Shown here piece after piece: positions 17,769 to 25,080 of a stretch of 64,000 bases of DNA. The DNA comes from Candidatus Polarisedimenticolaceae bacterium (GTDB lineage: Bacteria > Acidobacteriota > Polarisedimenticolia > Polarisedimenticolales > DASRJG01). Every line of letters begins with the position of its first letter. Position 1 is the first letter of the stretch. A model generated the notes under the pieces. The model did no database searches, was not told the origin of the DNA, and was given only the letters and a program-made list of their open reading frames with translations. The stretch covers positions 141,374 to 205,373 of the forward strand of contig DASUCV010000020.1 in the NCBI GenBank assembly GCA_036275915.1, given 5' to 3'. The translations under genes were made by a program, and so were the position numbers.

Positions 17769-17790
17769 ACCTCCTCGACGTCGAGGAGGT
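17769..17790. promoter_or_regulatory. 22-bp perfect palindrome upstream of the EXORDIUM-like gene
   Basis: Eleven bases (ACCTCCTCGAC) are followed directly by their exact complement. It ends 24 nt before the ATG at 17745, in the 5' leader. It contains an AGGAGG core on both strands. It could be an operator or an mRNA hairpin affecting translation. Confidence 0.55.
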
Positions 17791-17922
17791 GAGGGCGCCC
17801 CCCGGCACCCACGGCGGTTTCAATTACAGGCAAGAAGGGACGGAGTCAATGGAGGCAACTCGACAGGAGATGATGCAATTAAGTGGGCGTGCGCAACGCG
17901 AAGGATGCGATGCGGCGGAGCG

Positions 17923-20070
17923 CTACGGATTCATGGGGAACTTCGGTGTCACGCCGAGCTCGTGGAAGATGAAGCTGTAGAGGTCGGCCGTCTCCGCGAT
18001 GAACTCATCGAGCGAGGTGCCGATGCCGTGGCCTTCGAAGTTGATGCGCAGGAGCACCGGGTGCGGCGAGCCCGTCGCCTGGAGCGCCGCGGCGAATTTC
18101 TTCGAGTGCCACGAATCGACGCGTGGGTCGTAAGCGCCCGTGGTGAGAATGACCGACGGGTAGACGACCCCGGTTTTCACGTGGTGGAGCGGCGAGTAGC
18201 CGTACAACGCTCTGAACTGCGCCGGGTCTTTGATCGAGCCGTACTCGGTGACGTTGAACTGACCGTTTTGCGTCGTCTCGACACGCAGCATGTCGTAGAT
18301 GCCGACGCGGCTCGCCACGACGCGGTACATCTCGGGATGCTGCGTGAGCACGGCCCCCATGAGCAGCCCGCCGTTCGAGCCGCCGTTGATCGCGAGCATC
18401 TCGGGCTTCGTGTAACCGTGCTCGACGAGCCAGCGGGCGGCGGCGTAGAAGTCGTCGAAGACGTTCTGCTTCTTGAGGAGATTCCCGTCGAGGTGCCACT
18501 GATCGCCGTATTCACCGCCTCCGCGGATGTTGGCGACCACGTACACACCGCCCTGCTCGAGCCACACCCTTCGCGGCGCCGAGAAGTTCGGGCCCTCCGA
18601 GATACCGAAGCCGCCGTAGGCGTACAGCAACGTGGGATTCCTGCCGTCGAGCTTGGTGCCGCGGCGGCGCAAGATGTTGAGGGGGATCTTCGTGCCGTCC
18701 TTCGAGACGGCGAACTCGCGCACCAGCTCGCAGTCGGAGAAATCCGCGGCACTGCGCACGGCGAGCGCGGTCTGCCGCGCTTGGCCGACCTTGGGGTCGA
18801 ATCGGTACCACGCTGGGGGCTTCAAGTAGCTGACGTTGTTGAAGAGCACGGAGCCGTCGTCGAGGCGCGCGAGCTCCCCGACGCTCGAGACATCGAGAAC
18901 CGGGACGTCTTTTTCGCGCCGTCCGGTGGCGAGATCGAAAACCCGGAGGTCGGCCGGACCGCCGAGGCGCGAGACGACGTAGAGCCTGGTCTTCGTCGTC
19001 GTGAAGCCCGCGATGGCTCCCTCACCCTCCGGGACGGCGACGCTTCCGCGATCCACCGTGGGGGTGGAGAGCGGCACCCGGATGATCTTTCCTTTGGGCG
19101 CATCCTTGCGCGACAAGAAGTAGATGTTTCCGTCGAGGCCGATTTCGGAATTCACCAAACGGTCGGCGAACGTCGAGACCTGCGTCCAGCGACCCGGGGC
19201 GGCGCTCGTCTCCCTCACGAAGTACTCGACCTCGCCACCGTCGCCGTTCTTGACCTGGGCCACGACGTACCTGCCGTCCTCGCTCGCCTCGAGAGTCGTC
19301 TCGCCGATGCGTGGGAAGTCCTTTCCGATCTCGTAGACGTCATCCTCGGTCCGGGTGCCGATCTTGTGGAAGTAGACCTGCTGGAAAAAGCCTGCGTCTT
19401 CCGGGGGCCGCTCGTTCCCGCGTGGGTAGCGCGTGTACCAGAAGCCGTTGCCATCAGCCGCGAAGGCGACGCTGCCGCCGGCCGTTCCGTTGTTGACGCG
19501 CGGAAGGAGCTCGCCGATCTCCTTCGCGCCGGCGACGTCGTACAGATGCACATCGCCGGCCTCGCTGCCGTTGCGCGATAGCGAGACGGCGACGCGCTTG
19601 CCGTCGAGCGAGGGGACGAAGAAATCGATGGCGATCTTCCCGCTCGCATCGAGCACGTTGGGATCGACGATGACTCGCTCCGACGGCGCGTCGTCCGCGT
19701 TCTTCCGCGTCACGAGGTACGGCTGCTGTTTCTTTGGCTCCAGCTTGAGCGCAAACAGAACGCCGCCGCGCTGAACGAGGCCGAAGTAGCTCTCGCTCGA
19801 CGAGCGGATGAGCGTGTCGAGCCGCTTACGCACCGGCTCGCGGAAGCTCAATGCGTCGAGGAAGGCACGGGTGTGAGCCGTCTGCGCGTCGCCCCAGGCC
19901 TTCACCGCCGGATCGTCCGCGTTCTCCAGCCACCGGTAATCGTCGCTGACCTTCACGCCTTGGTACTCGTCCACGACCGGCTTCTTCGGCGTGTCGGGAA
20001 GCGGTGCCTTCGTGGGGGCGGCGGAAGGCGATGCGGCAAGTAGCGCAAGCGCGAGCGACAAGGCGATCAT
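17923..20070 (-). CDS. Prolyl oligopeptidase (peptidase family S9A)
   Basis: A 715-residue serine peptidase that cleaves peptides after proline. A short hydrophobic signal (MIALSLALALLAASPSAAP) indicates export to the periplasm or beyond. The N-terminal beta-propeller region (about 60-430) includes DEYQGVKVSDDYRWLEN, typical of the family. The C-terminal alpha/beta-hydrolase domain has the nucleophile in NGGSNGGLLMGAVL, the Asp in TTGAYDPRVDSWHSKKFAA and the His in NFEGHGIGTS. Length matches the family (about 700). AGGAGG lies 6 nt before the ATG. A smaller exported protein gene lies upstream with 39 nt between them, so the two may be co-transcribed. Confidence 0.95.
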   Translation of the reverse strand: MIALSLALALLAASPSAAPTKAPLPDTPKKPVVDEYQGVKVSDDYRWLENADDPAVKAWGDAQTAHTRAFLDALSFREPVRKRLDTLIRSSSESYFGLVQRGGVLFALKLEPKKQQPYLVTRKNADDAPSERVIVDPNVLDASGKIAIDFFVPSLDGKRVAVSLSRNGSEAGDVHLYDVAGAKEIGELLPRVNNGTAGGSVAFAADGNGFWYTRYPRGNERPPEDAGFFQQVYFHKIGTRTEDDVYEIGKDFPRIGETTLEASEDGRYVVAQVKNGDGGEVEYFVRETSAAPGRWTQVSTFADRLVNSEIGLDGNIYFLSRKDAPKGKIIRVPLSTPTVDRGSVAVPEGEGAIAGFTTTKTRLYVVSRLGGPADLRVFDLATGRREKDVPVLDVSSVGELARLDDGSVLFNNVSYLKPPAWYRFDPKVGQARQTALAVRSAADFSDCELVREFAVSKDGTKIPLNILRRRGTKLDGRNPTLLYAYGGFGISEGPNFSAPRRVWLEQGGVYVVANIRGGGEYGDQWHLDGNLLKKQNVFDDFYAAARWLVEHGYTKPEMLAINGGSNGGLLMGAVLTQHPEMYRVVASRVGIYDMLRVETTQNGQFNVTEYGSIKDPAQFRALYGYSPLHHVKTGVVYPSVILTTGAYDPRVDSWHSKKFAAALQATGSPHPVLLRINFEGHGIGTSLDEFIAETADLYSFIFHELGVTPKFPMNP

Positions 20071-20109
20071 CAGCTTCCTCCTGTCTCGCGGGCCGGCACG
20101 TCGATCGTC

Positions 20110-20646
20110 TTACTTGGCGGCTTTGTCCCCGGGGAACGGGATCTGATCGAGGAGGTCGAGACGCATGGCGGTCGTGATGTAGTCATCGACCAGCGCGAAA
20201 CGGCCGGCGGTCTTGGCGTCGAGCTTCCCGCGATAGATCTCGAAGTACTTCAGCCGCAGGTCGACGGTCTTGTGTTGAAGCGCGACCATCTCCGTGACGA
20301 TCTCCTCGATGTCGGCATCGGCGACGCCGTTCGCGCTCGCGAACGAGTCGACGTACTTCTTCGCGAGATCGATGCGGCTCGAGGTGATCGCATCCTTTTC
20401 CTTTTCGTAGTCCGCGTAGACGCCCCAGAACGCCTGCAGCTGCTCGGCGGAGAGATTGCTCATCGACGCAGCGAACAACTTGCGCCGCGCGCCCGTGAGC
20501 GCCTCTTTGAAGCGGTCCAGGTCGACGGGTTGATGAGTGGCGGGGGCGTGCATCGTCGGCTTCGCTGCCGCAGGTGCTTCCTGCGCCAGGGTCGGGATCG
20601 TAGCAACGAAGGCCGCGAGCAGAATCGTCACCAGAGCTCGTTTCAT
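20110..20646 (-). CDS. Exported helical protein of unknown function, Spy-like
   Basis: A 178-residue protein with a clear signal peptide (RALVTILLAAFVATIPTLAQ) and an almost wholly helical, charged mature part. The segment LSAEQLQAFWGVYADYEKEK resembles the LTxxQ-type helices of Spy/CpxP-related proteins, with a further helix LRLKYFEIYRGKLDAKTAGR. No catalytic motif or cysteine is seen. A periplasmic chaperone-like or structural role is a guess. A GGGAGA sequence lies upstream of the ATG. It precedes the prolyl oligopeptidase gene on the same strand and is divergent from the aminotransferase at 20882, with a 235-nt spacer in which I find no confident promoter. Confidence 0.65.
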   Translation of the reverse strand: MKRALVTILLAAFVATIPTLAQEAPAAAKPTMHAPATHQPVDLDRFKEALTGARRKLFAASMSNLSAEQLQAFWGVYADYEKEKDAITSSRIDLAKKYVDSFASANGVADADIEEIVTEMVALQHKTVDLRLKYFEIYRGKLDAKTAGRFALVDDYITTAMRLDLLDQIPFPGDKAAK

Positions 20647-20881
20647 GTCGTCATCTCCCGCGGTCGCTGGTAGCGCCCGCTCTCCCTGTGATTCGATTAC
20701 GGCACGTGTGTGACCGCGTGCTCGGACGGAAGCGGCGCCATTCTAGGTCAAGACGGCCTCGAGCTGCGGCACGCTCCTCGCGTCGAAGTTTGTCCGTGCG
20801 CTGAGCGAGCAGGGCTACCGGGCGATAATGCGTCATTGTGGGGATTGAATTGAGGATTGACCGACAACAGAAGGAGGCCAC

Positions 20882-22009
20882 ATGCCGATGCCGATCTCTC
20901 GAAGAGCCTTTGCCGGAGTCATCGGTTTCGCCGCCGGCGCGGCGCTGCTCGACAAGCCGCTGGTGCGCGCCGCTACGGACCGTCGACCGCAGCGAGAGGG
21001 CGCGATTCGCCTGGACTCGAACGAGAATCCCTACGGACCATCGGCAAAGGCCCTCGCGGCACTCATCGCCGCGAATCCCATCGCCAACCGATATCCGGAC
21101 GATGCCGAGGAGACGATGCGCTCGGCACTCGCCAAGCTGCACGGCGTCGCGTCCGAGCAGGTCGTCCTCGGGTGCGGGTCGTCCGAGATCCTCCAGATGG
21201 CGGACCTCGTCTCGACTGGTCCGGGGCGAGCCGCCGTTGCTGCGGAGCCGACGTTCGAGGCGGTCCTTCACTACGCTAGGGTGCTTCGCGCAGACCCGGT
21301 GACGGTTCCGCTCACGTCGGACTTCCGGCACGACTTGCCGAAGATGGCGGCGGCGTGCCGGACGGGAGCGGGCCTCGTGTACGTCTGCAACCCGAACAAT
21401 CCTACCGGCACGATCGTCTCGGGCGACGAGCTCGCCGGCTTCGTGTCGAACGTGCCGCTTGGGACCACGATCCTCATCGACGAGGCGTACTTCCACTTCG
21501 TGGAAGACCAGACTTATCGGAGCGCGATCGAGCTGATCCCGAAGCATCCGAACGTCGTCGTGGCGCGGACCTTCTCGAAAATCTACGGAATGGCGGGCCT
21601 GCGCTTGGGGTACGCGGTCGGCGCGAAAGACCGCATCGCCGAGATGGCGAAGTACGCGACGTTCTCGAACGCCAACGCCGCGGTTCTCGCAGCCGCGCTC
21701 GCCAGCCTGCAGGAACCCGACCTCGTGGCGCGCCAACGCGGCCTGCTGAACGATACGCGGCGCTGGCTGATCGCCGAGATGAGCCGGCAGGGGCGAAAGA
21801 CGATCGCGTCGCACACCAACTTCGTCATGATCGATGTCGGCGGCGACGTGAAACCGGTGATCGAAGCCTTTCGCGAGCGGAACATCCTCGTCGGCCGGAA
21901 GTTCCCGTCCCTCCCGAACTGGCTTCGTATCACGATCGGACTGCCGGACGAGGTGAAGGCATTCGCGGCCGCTCTCCTAGAGATCGTTCCCTCGAAGGCC
22001 GCCGCCTAA
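20882..22009 (+). CDS. PLP-dependent aminotransferase, HisC-like, with a Tat signal
   Basis: A 375-residue fold-type I aminotransferase. The N-terminus MPMPISRRAFAGVIGFAAG is a twin-arginine signal, so the folded enzyme is likely exported. The catalytic part begins IRLDSNENPYGPS, has VYVCNPNNPTGTIVSGDE, an Asp in LIDEAYFHFVED and the PLP lysine in RTFSKIYGMAGLRLGYAVG, all as in histidinol-phosphate aminotransferase. A cytoplasmic histidine-pathway role is unlikely given the signal and the lack of his genes nearby. The substrate is unknown. AAGGAGG lies about 5 nt before the ATG. Confidence 0.88.
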   Translation: MPMPISRRAFAGVIGFAAGAALLDKPLVRAATDRRPQREGAIRLDSNENPYGPSAKALAALIAANPIANRYPDDAEETMRSALAKLHGVASEQVVLGCGSSEILQMADLVSTGPGRAAVAAEPTFEAVLHYARVLRADPVTVPLTSDFRHDLPKMAAACRTGAGLVYVCNPNNPTGTIVSGDELAGFVSNVPLGTTILIDEAYFHFVEDQTYRSAIELIPKHPNVVVARTFSKIYGMAGLRLGYAVGAKDRIAEMAKYATFSNANAAVLAAALASLQEPDLVARQRGLLNDTRRWLIAEMSRQGRKTIASHTNFVMIDVGGDVKPVIEAFRERNILVGRKFPSLPNWLRITIGLPDEVKAFAAALLEIVPSKAAA

Positions 22010-22068
22010 CCGATTCGAGTCGAAGCTGCGTCGCTCGGTCCCGACGCTGGGCCAGAGGCGGAAGGGAA

Positions 22069-22142
22069 TGCCCCCACCTGGACTCGAACCAGGGACCAGC
22101 GGATTATGAGTCCGCCGCTCTGACCGACTGAGCTATGGGGGC
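22069..22142 (-). tRNA. tRNA with CAU anticodon (Met or Ile2)
   Basis: A 74-nt cloverleaf on the minus strand. The acceptor stem is GCCCCCA paired with TGGGGGC, discriminator A, with CCA not encoded. The D-arm contains AGCTCAGT, the anticodon stem GCGGA/TCCGC encloses the loop CTCATAA, and the T-loop is GTTCGAGTC. The CAU anticodon could be elongator Met or lysidine-modified Ile2. The C4-G69 and C5-G68 pairs match those TilS prefers in E. coli Ile2, a weak lean to Ile2. Confidence 0.93.
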
Positions 22143-22225
22143 GCCGGCATTGTAGTCGCGCGGCGTAGCTCCGCGTTCCGAACTTGCCTTTCCAGCCCTG
22201 CGCGCTCGCCGGCTGCGTCGGATCC

Positions 22226-22678
22226 TCAATGCCCCGGCGACTTGTCCAGGAGCTCTGCCAGCAACAGCTCGACCGCCCGGACCCGCTCCGGGCTGCCCGT
22301 GCGCATGAAGACGGCGAGGCTTCTCAGGATGTTGATCTCGCGAGGCGAGTAGGCCTCGCGACCGTCGGCGCGTGTCACTTCGGCGCTGCCGCGGATCAGT
22401 TGAAGGAGACAGTCGCCGCGCGCGCTCACCGGGCACACGGGATGACGATGCGGTTCGTGGCTGTCGGGCGTGTGGAGATCGTCGAGGTCGGCATGCAGCG
22501 CTTCGAGGACGCGCATGACCGTCGTGAAGCTCGGGTGCACACGCGACGTTTCGATCCGCGAGAGATACGCGGGCGCGAGGCCGGCGAGACGCGCGGTCGT
22601 TCCCTGCGAGAGTCCTCGGCCCGCGCGGATCGCGGCGAGGCGGGGTCCAATTTCAAACGTTGAAGAATTCCGTGTCAT
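22226..22678 (-). CDS. XRE-family transcriptional regulator
   Basis: A 150-residue protein with an N-terminal Cro/C1-type helix-turn-helix (about residues 10-66: GPRLAAIRAGRGLSQGTTAR, then LAPAYLSRIETSRVHPS). A ~85-residue C-terminal part contains two cysteines close together (CPVSARGDC) and helices ending RVRAVELLLAELLDKSPGH. It is transcribed divergently from the hsp20 gene across a 138-nt spacer, which suggests it controls that cassette and perhaps itself. The paired cysteines might sense redox state or metal, which is speculative. It does not resemble HspR, HrcA or CtsR. Confidence 0.85.
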   Translation of the reverse strand: MTRNSSTFEIGPRLAAIRAGRGLSQGTTARLAGLAPAYLSRIETSRVHPSFTTVMRVLEALHADLDDLHTPDSHEPHRHPVCPVSARGDCLLQLIRGSAEVTRADGREAYSPREINILRSLAVFMRTGSPERVRAVELLLAELLDKSPGH

Positions 22679-22816
22679 CAGAAGCCGACCCGGTGACTTT
22701 CAGGGCATGGCTTTGTCCGTCGAAACCTGTCGGCGGAATTCTAGGGCGCCTACCTTGCCTCCGCAGTAGGTCGAGTCTCCGAATTACAGACCAGCAGTAT
22801 CCGAAGGAGGGTGTCG

Positions 22817-23341
22817 ATGACCGAGGTCATGCAAGCGCTCAACGAAGTGAAGGACCTCTACACGAAGTTCCTCGGGCAACCGGCGCCCGAGATCGGACCG
22901 GGCTGGTATGCCCCGTTCCCGCCCGGCGCGGACCCGATGAGGTACGCCATTGCGGAGGTCGAGGAGCTGAAGAAGCTCCTTCTCCACGCCCGCACGCCGC
23001 AGATTCCGATCGCCTGGATTCCGCGCGCCGACGTCTTCGCGGGGCGCGAGGCGGTCGTGATCCGCCTCGAGATCCCCGGCGTGAAGCGGGACCAGCTCAA
23101 GGTGCTCGTCGCCGAAGGGGAATGCATCGTTCGCGGCGAGAGACCGACTCCGGCCGAGGACAAGAAGCTCCAGCCGATCGGCCTCGAGTTCCCGTTCGGA
23201 ACGTTCGAGAGGCGCTTCGCGCTGCCGATGCACGCCGCGCCGGAGAAACTGACCGCCAAGTACGCCGACGGCATCCTCGAGGTGACGGTCCCGATCGTGG
23301 AGCTGCCCGCACCGAAAGAGATGAAGGTCGAGATCGCATGA
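22817..23341 (+). CDS. Small heat-shock protein, Hsp20/alpha-crystallin family
   Basis: A 174-residue ATP-independent holdase that keeps unfolding proteins soluble. I chose ATG 22817 because GAAGGAGG lies 6 nt upstream; the GTG at 22811 abuts that sequence. The N-terminal ~70 residues are helical and carry GPGWYAPFPPGADPMRY. The alpha-crystallin domain (about 75-165) includes RADVFAGREAVVIRLEIPGV, VLVAEGECIVRGER, FPFGTFERRFALP and KYADGILEVTVPI. The usual IxI/V tail may be represented by KVEIA. The stop overlaps the next start (ATGA), indicating coupled translation. It heads a four-gene cassette ending at 24990. Confidence 0.92.
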   Translation: MTEVMQALNEVKDLYTKFLGQPAPEIGPGWYAPFPPGADPMRYAIAEVEELKKLLLHARTPQIPIAWIPRADVFAGREAVVIRLEIPGVKRDQLKVLVAEGECIVRGERPTPAEDKKLQPIGLEFPFGTFERRFALPMHAAPEKLTAKYADGILEVTVPIVELPAPKEMKVEIA

Positions 23342-23505
23342 ACACGAAGCCCGCTCTCAACAAGCCGACGGAAGCCCGCGAGGCAGCTTCCGACGATCTC
23401 ACGATCGCCTATCAGGTCCACACGCTCGTCCAGATGTTGACGATGCGTCTGGCCGCGCCGCAGCACACGATGCTGCCGGCGCCGTTTCCGCCGTTCGTCC
23501 ACTGA
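23338..23505 (+). CDS. 55-residue ORF translationally coupled to hsp20
   Basis: The ATG at 23338 overlaps the hsp20 stop by four bases (ATGA). The product is 55 residues: a charged N-terminus (NTKPALNKPTEAREAASDD), a helix (LTIAYQVHTLVQMLTMRLAA) and a Pro/Phe-rich end (MLPAPFPPFVH). I recognise no family. The aromatic/proline ending echoes both the Hsp20 N-terminal arm and the next protein, which suggests they work together. The overlap makes it a likely real gene, but its size leaves doubt. Confidence 0.6.
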   Translation: MNTKPALNKPTEAREAASDDLTIAYQVHTLVQMLTMRLAAPQHTMLPAPFPPFVH

Positions 23506-23563
23506 GGCCGAGATCGCACGCGTCCATGGAGGACGCGCGCTCGAAGCGACAAGGAGCCGCACC

Positions 23564-23920
23564 ATGTTCTGGAACGATCCGAATCTGTACAGCGTGGCCT
23601 TCAAGGACGTCCCCAACATTCCCCTGCCCTTCTACGGGACGCTCCCCCGGTACTTCACCCCGTTCACACCGTTCGACGTGAAGCCGAACCTCTTCACGCC
23701 GCAGATTCCGCCGACGATGTTCCCCCCGCAGATCCCGCAGTATTTCACCCCGCAGATCCCGCAGTACTTCACGCCGCCGGTCACGCCGTCGTACTTCACG
23801 CCGCAGATTCATCCGCTCCTGCACAACCCGATTCATCGGCTCATGGATCCGATGACCCCACAGCTCCCGTTCAACTACACGCTGCCCTACTTCCAGGGGT
23901 ATCGGCCCTTCGGGCTGTAG
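23564..23920 (+). CDS. Pro/Phe/Tyr-rich low-complexity repeat protein
   Basis: A 118-residue protein of unknown function, very rich in Pro, Phe, Tyr, Thr, Gln and Ile and almost free of charged residues in its core. Residues ~50-90 repeat a near-octamer YFTPQIPQ (LFTPQIPP, MFPPQIPQ, YFTPQIPQ, YFTPPVTP, YFTPQIHP). It has no signal peptide and no membrane segment. The composition predicts an extended or disordered chain with regularly spaced aromatic stickers. An AAGGAG sequence precedes the ATG. The gene lies 58 nt after the 55-residue ORF and 38 nt before the AAA+ gene, on the same strand. Confidence 0.75.
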   Translation: MFWNDPNLYSVAFKDVPNIPLPFYGTLPRYFTPFTPFDVKPNLFTPQIPPTMFPPQIPQYFTPQIPQYFTPPVTPSYFTPQIHPLLHNPIHRLMDPMTPQLPFNYTLPYFQGYRPFGL

Positions 23921-23958
23921 CGGGCCTGACCTCTCCCGCCGGGGAGATCGAGGCGACG

Positions 23959-24990
23959 ATGTTCTCGGACGTCCTGAAAGCGGCCTTGGAATCGGAGATC
24001 GCGGGACAGCCCGCAGCTATCGCGAGCGCCATCCGCGGAACGACGCGCGTGATGAGCGGGCTGACGCCGCGCGAGCGGAGCTGGTGCGCCTACATGTTCA
24101 TGGGGCCCAGCGGCACGGGGAAGACGCAGCTCGTCCGCACGCTCGCGCGGACGCTCCACGGCGAAGGGCGTGGCCTCTTCATCGCCGATTGCGCGCAGTT
24201 CATGCACGGCGACCCGTGGTGGGCCTTCTCCGCGCAGATCCTTCCGATGTTCTCCCAGCCCCGATTCGAAGACGGGGGGGCTCTTCTCGAAGCGCCGCCC
24301 TTCTCCGTGGTGCTCATCGAGTACCTCGAACGGGGACGCAAGGAGATCGGCAAGGCCCTGACGGCGGCCCTGGACTCGGGACGTCTCACCCTCCCCGGCG
24401 GAAGACTCGGCAGCTTGAGAGGCTGCCTGGTGTTCATCACGACGAGCCTGTGCTCGCGCGAGATCCTCGAGGAGAGCCCGAAGATCGGATTCGCCGGAGC
24501 GACGGGTCCCGGCCTGGAGGACGACCGCGTGCTCCAGATGTGCCGGGCGGAGGCTTCGGAGCATTTCGGGGACGATCTCGTCAACCGGCTCGACGGGCTC
24601 GTCGTCTTCCACAAGCTGCATGACGAGCACCTGCGCGAGATCTTCGACCGGCGGTTCGAGAGGATGAACCGCTGGATCTTGAGCCGCGGGTTCCGCTGCG
24701 AGCTTGAACCCGCCGCCCGGGCGTTCCTCCTCGAGCGCTCGAAAGGCGACGCCAAGTTGGGTGCGCGCGAGCTCGTGCGCGTCTTCCGCCGGCACCTCGA
24801 GTTTCCCGTGGCCGATCTGATGATCAGCCGCCGCATCCCCTCTGGCGGGATCGTGCGGATCGACCACGTGGAGAGCGAGGAGCACCTCCACTTCACGGTG
24901 ATGCCCTCTCCCGCCGTCGCAACCACCGCATCGCCGCGAACACACGCCCCCCGCGAGGTGGGGATCGAGTGGGGGACCCTCGCGCCCTAG
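23959..24990 (+). CDS. Single-domain ClpB-D2-like AAA+ protein with degenerate Walker B
   Basis: A 343-residue AAA+ protein matching the second ATPase domain of ClpA/ClpB plus its small C-terminal domain. Walker A is GPSGTGKT (49-56). Where ClpB has VVLLDE, this protein has VVLIEY (117-122), so the catalytic Glu is Tyr. The sensor-1 segment reads FITTSL, without the usual Asn. The arginine-finger block NRLDGLVVFHKL (R210) and sensor 2 GAR (R270) are kept. It lacks an N-domain, a first ATPase domain and an obvious ClpP-binding loop. It may bind ATP and assemble yet hydrolyse slowly. It is the last gene of the hsp20 cassette, before a terminator. Confidence 0.85.
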   Translation: MFSDVLKAALESEIAGQPAAIASAIRGTTRVMSGLTPRERSWCAYMFMGPSGTGKTQLVRTLARTLHGEGRGLFIADCAQFMHGDPWWAFSAQILPMFSQPRFEDGGALLEAPPFSVVLIEYLERGRKEIGKALTAALDSGRLTLPGGRLGSLRGCLVFITTSLCSREILEESPKIGFAGATGPGLEDDRVLQMCRAEASEHFGDDLVNRLDGLVVFHKLHDEHLREIFDRRFERMNRWILSRGFRCELEPAARAFLLERSKGDAKLGARELVRVFRRHLEFPVADLMISRRIPSGGIVRIDHVESEEHLHFTVMPSPAVATTASPRTHAPREVGIEWGTLAP

Positions 24991-25016
24991 ACGCGAACCG
25001 AGTCGCACGCCCATGC

Positions 25017-25047
25017 GAAGGGGAGCCTGCGGGCTCCCCTTCTTTTT
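25017..25047 (+). terminator. Rho-independent terminator of the hsp20/AAA+ cassette
   Basis: A perfect 11-bp stem (GAAGGGGAGCC and its complement) with a 4-nt loop is followed by TTTTT. It starts 26 nt after the AAA+ stop codon and closes the rightward unit. Confidence 0.9.
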
Positions 25048-25080
25048 GCGCCAATTCCGTGGTGTAGAGTGTGCGACCCC

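Noticed and set aside
20651..21814. 387-residue minus-strand ORF
   Set aside because: It lies opposite the aminotransferase, which has family motifs and a good ribosome binding site. The ORF is Arg-rich and lacks motifs, a GC-driven shadow.
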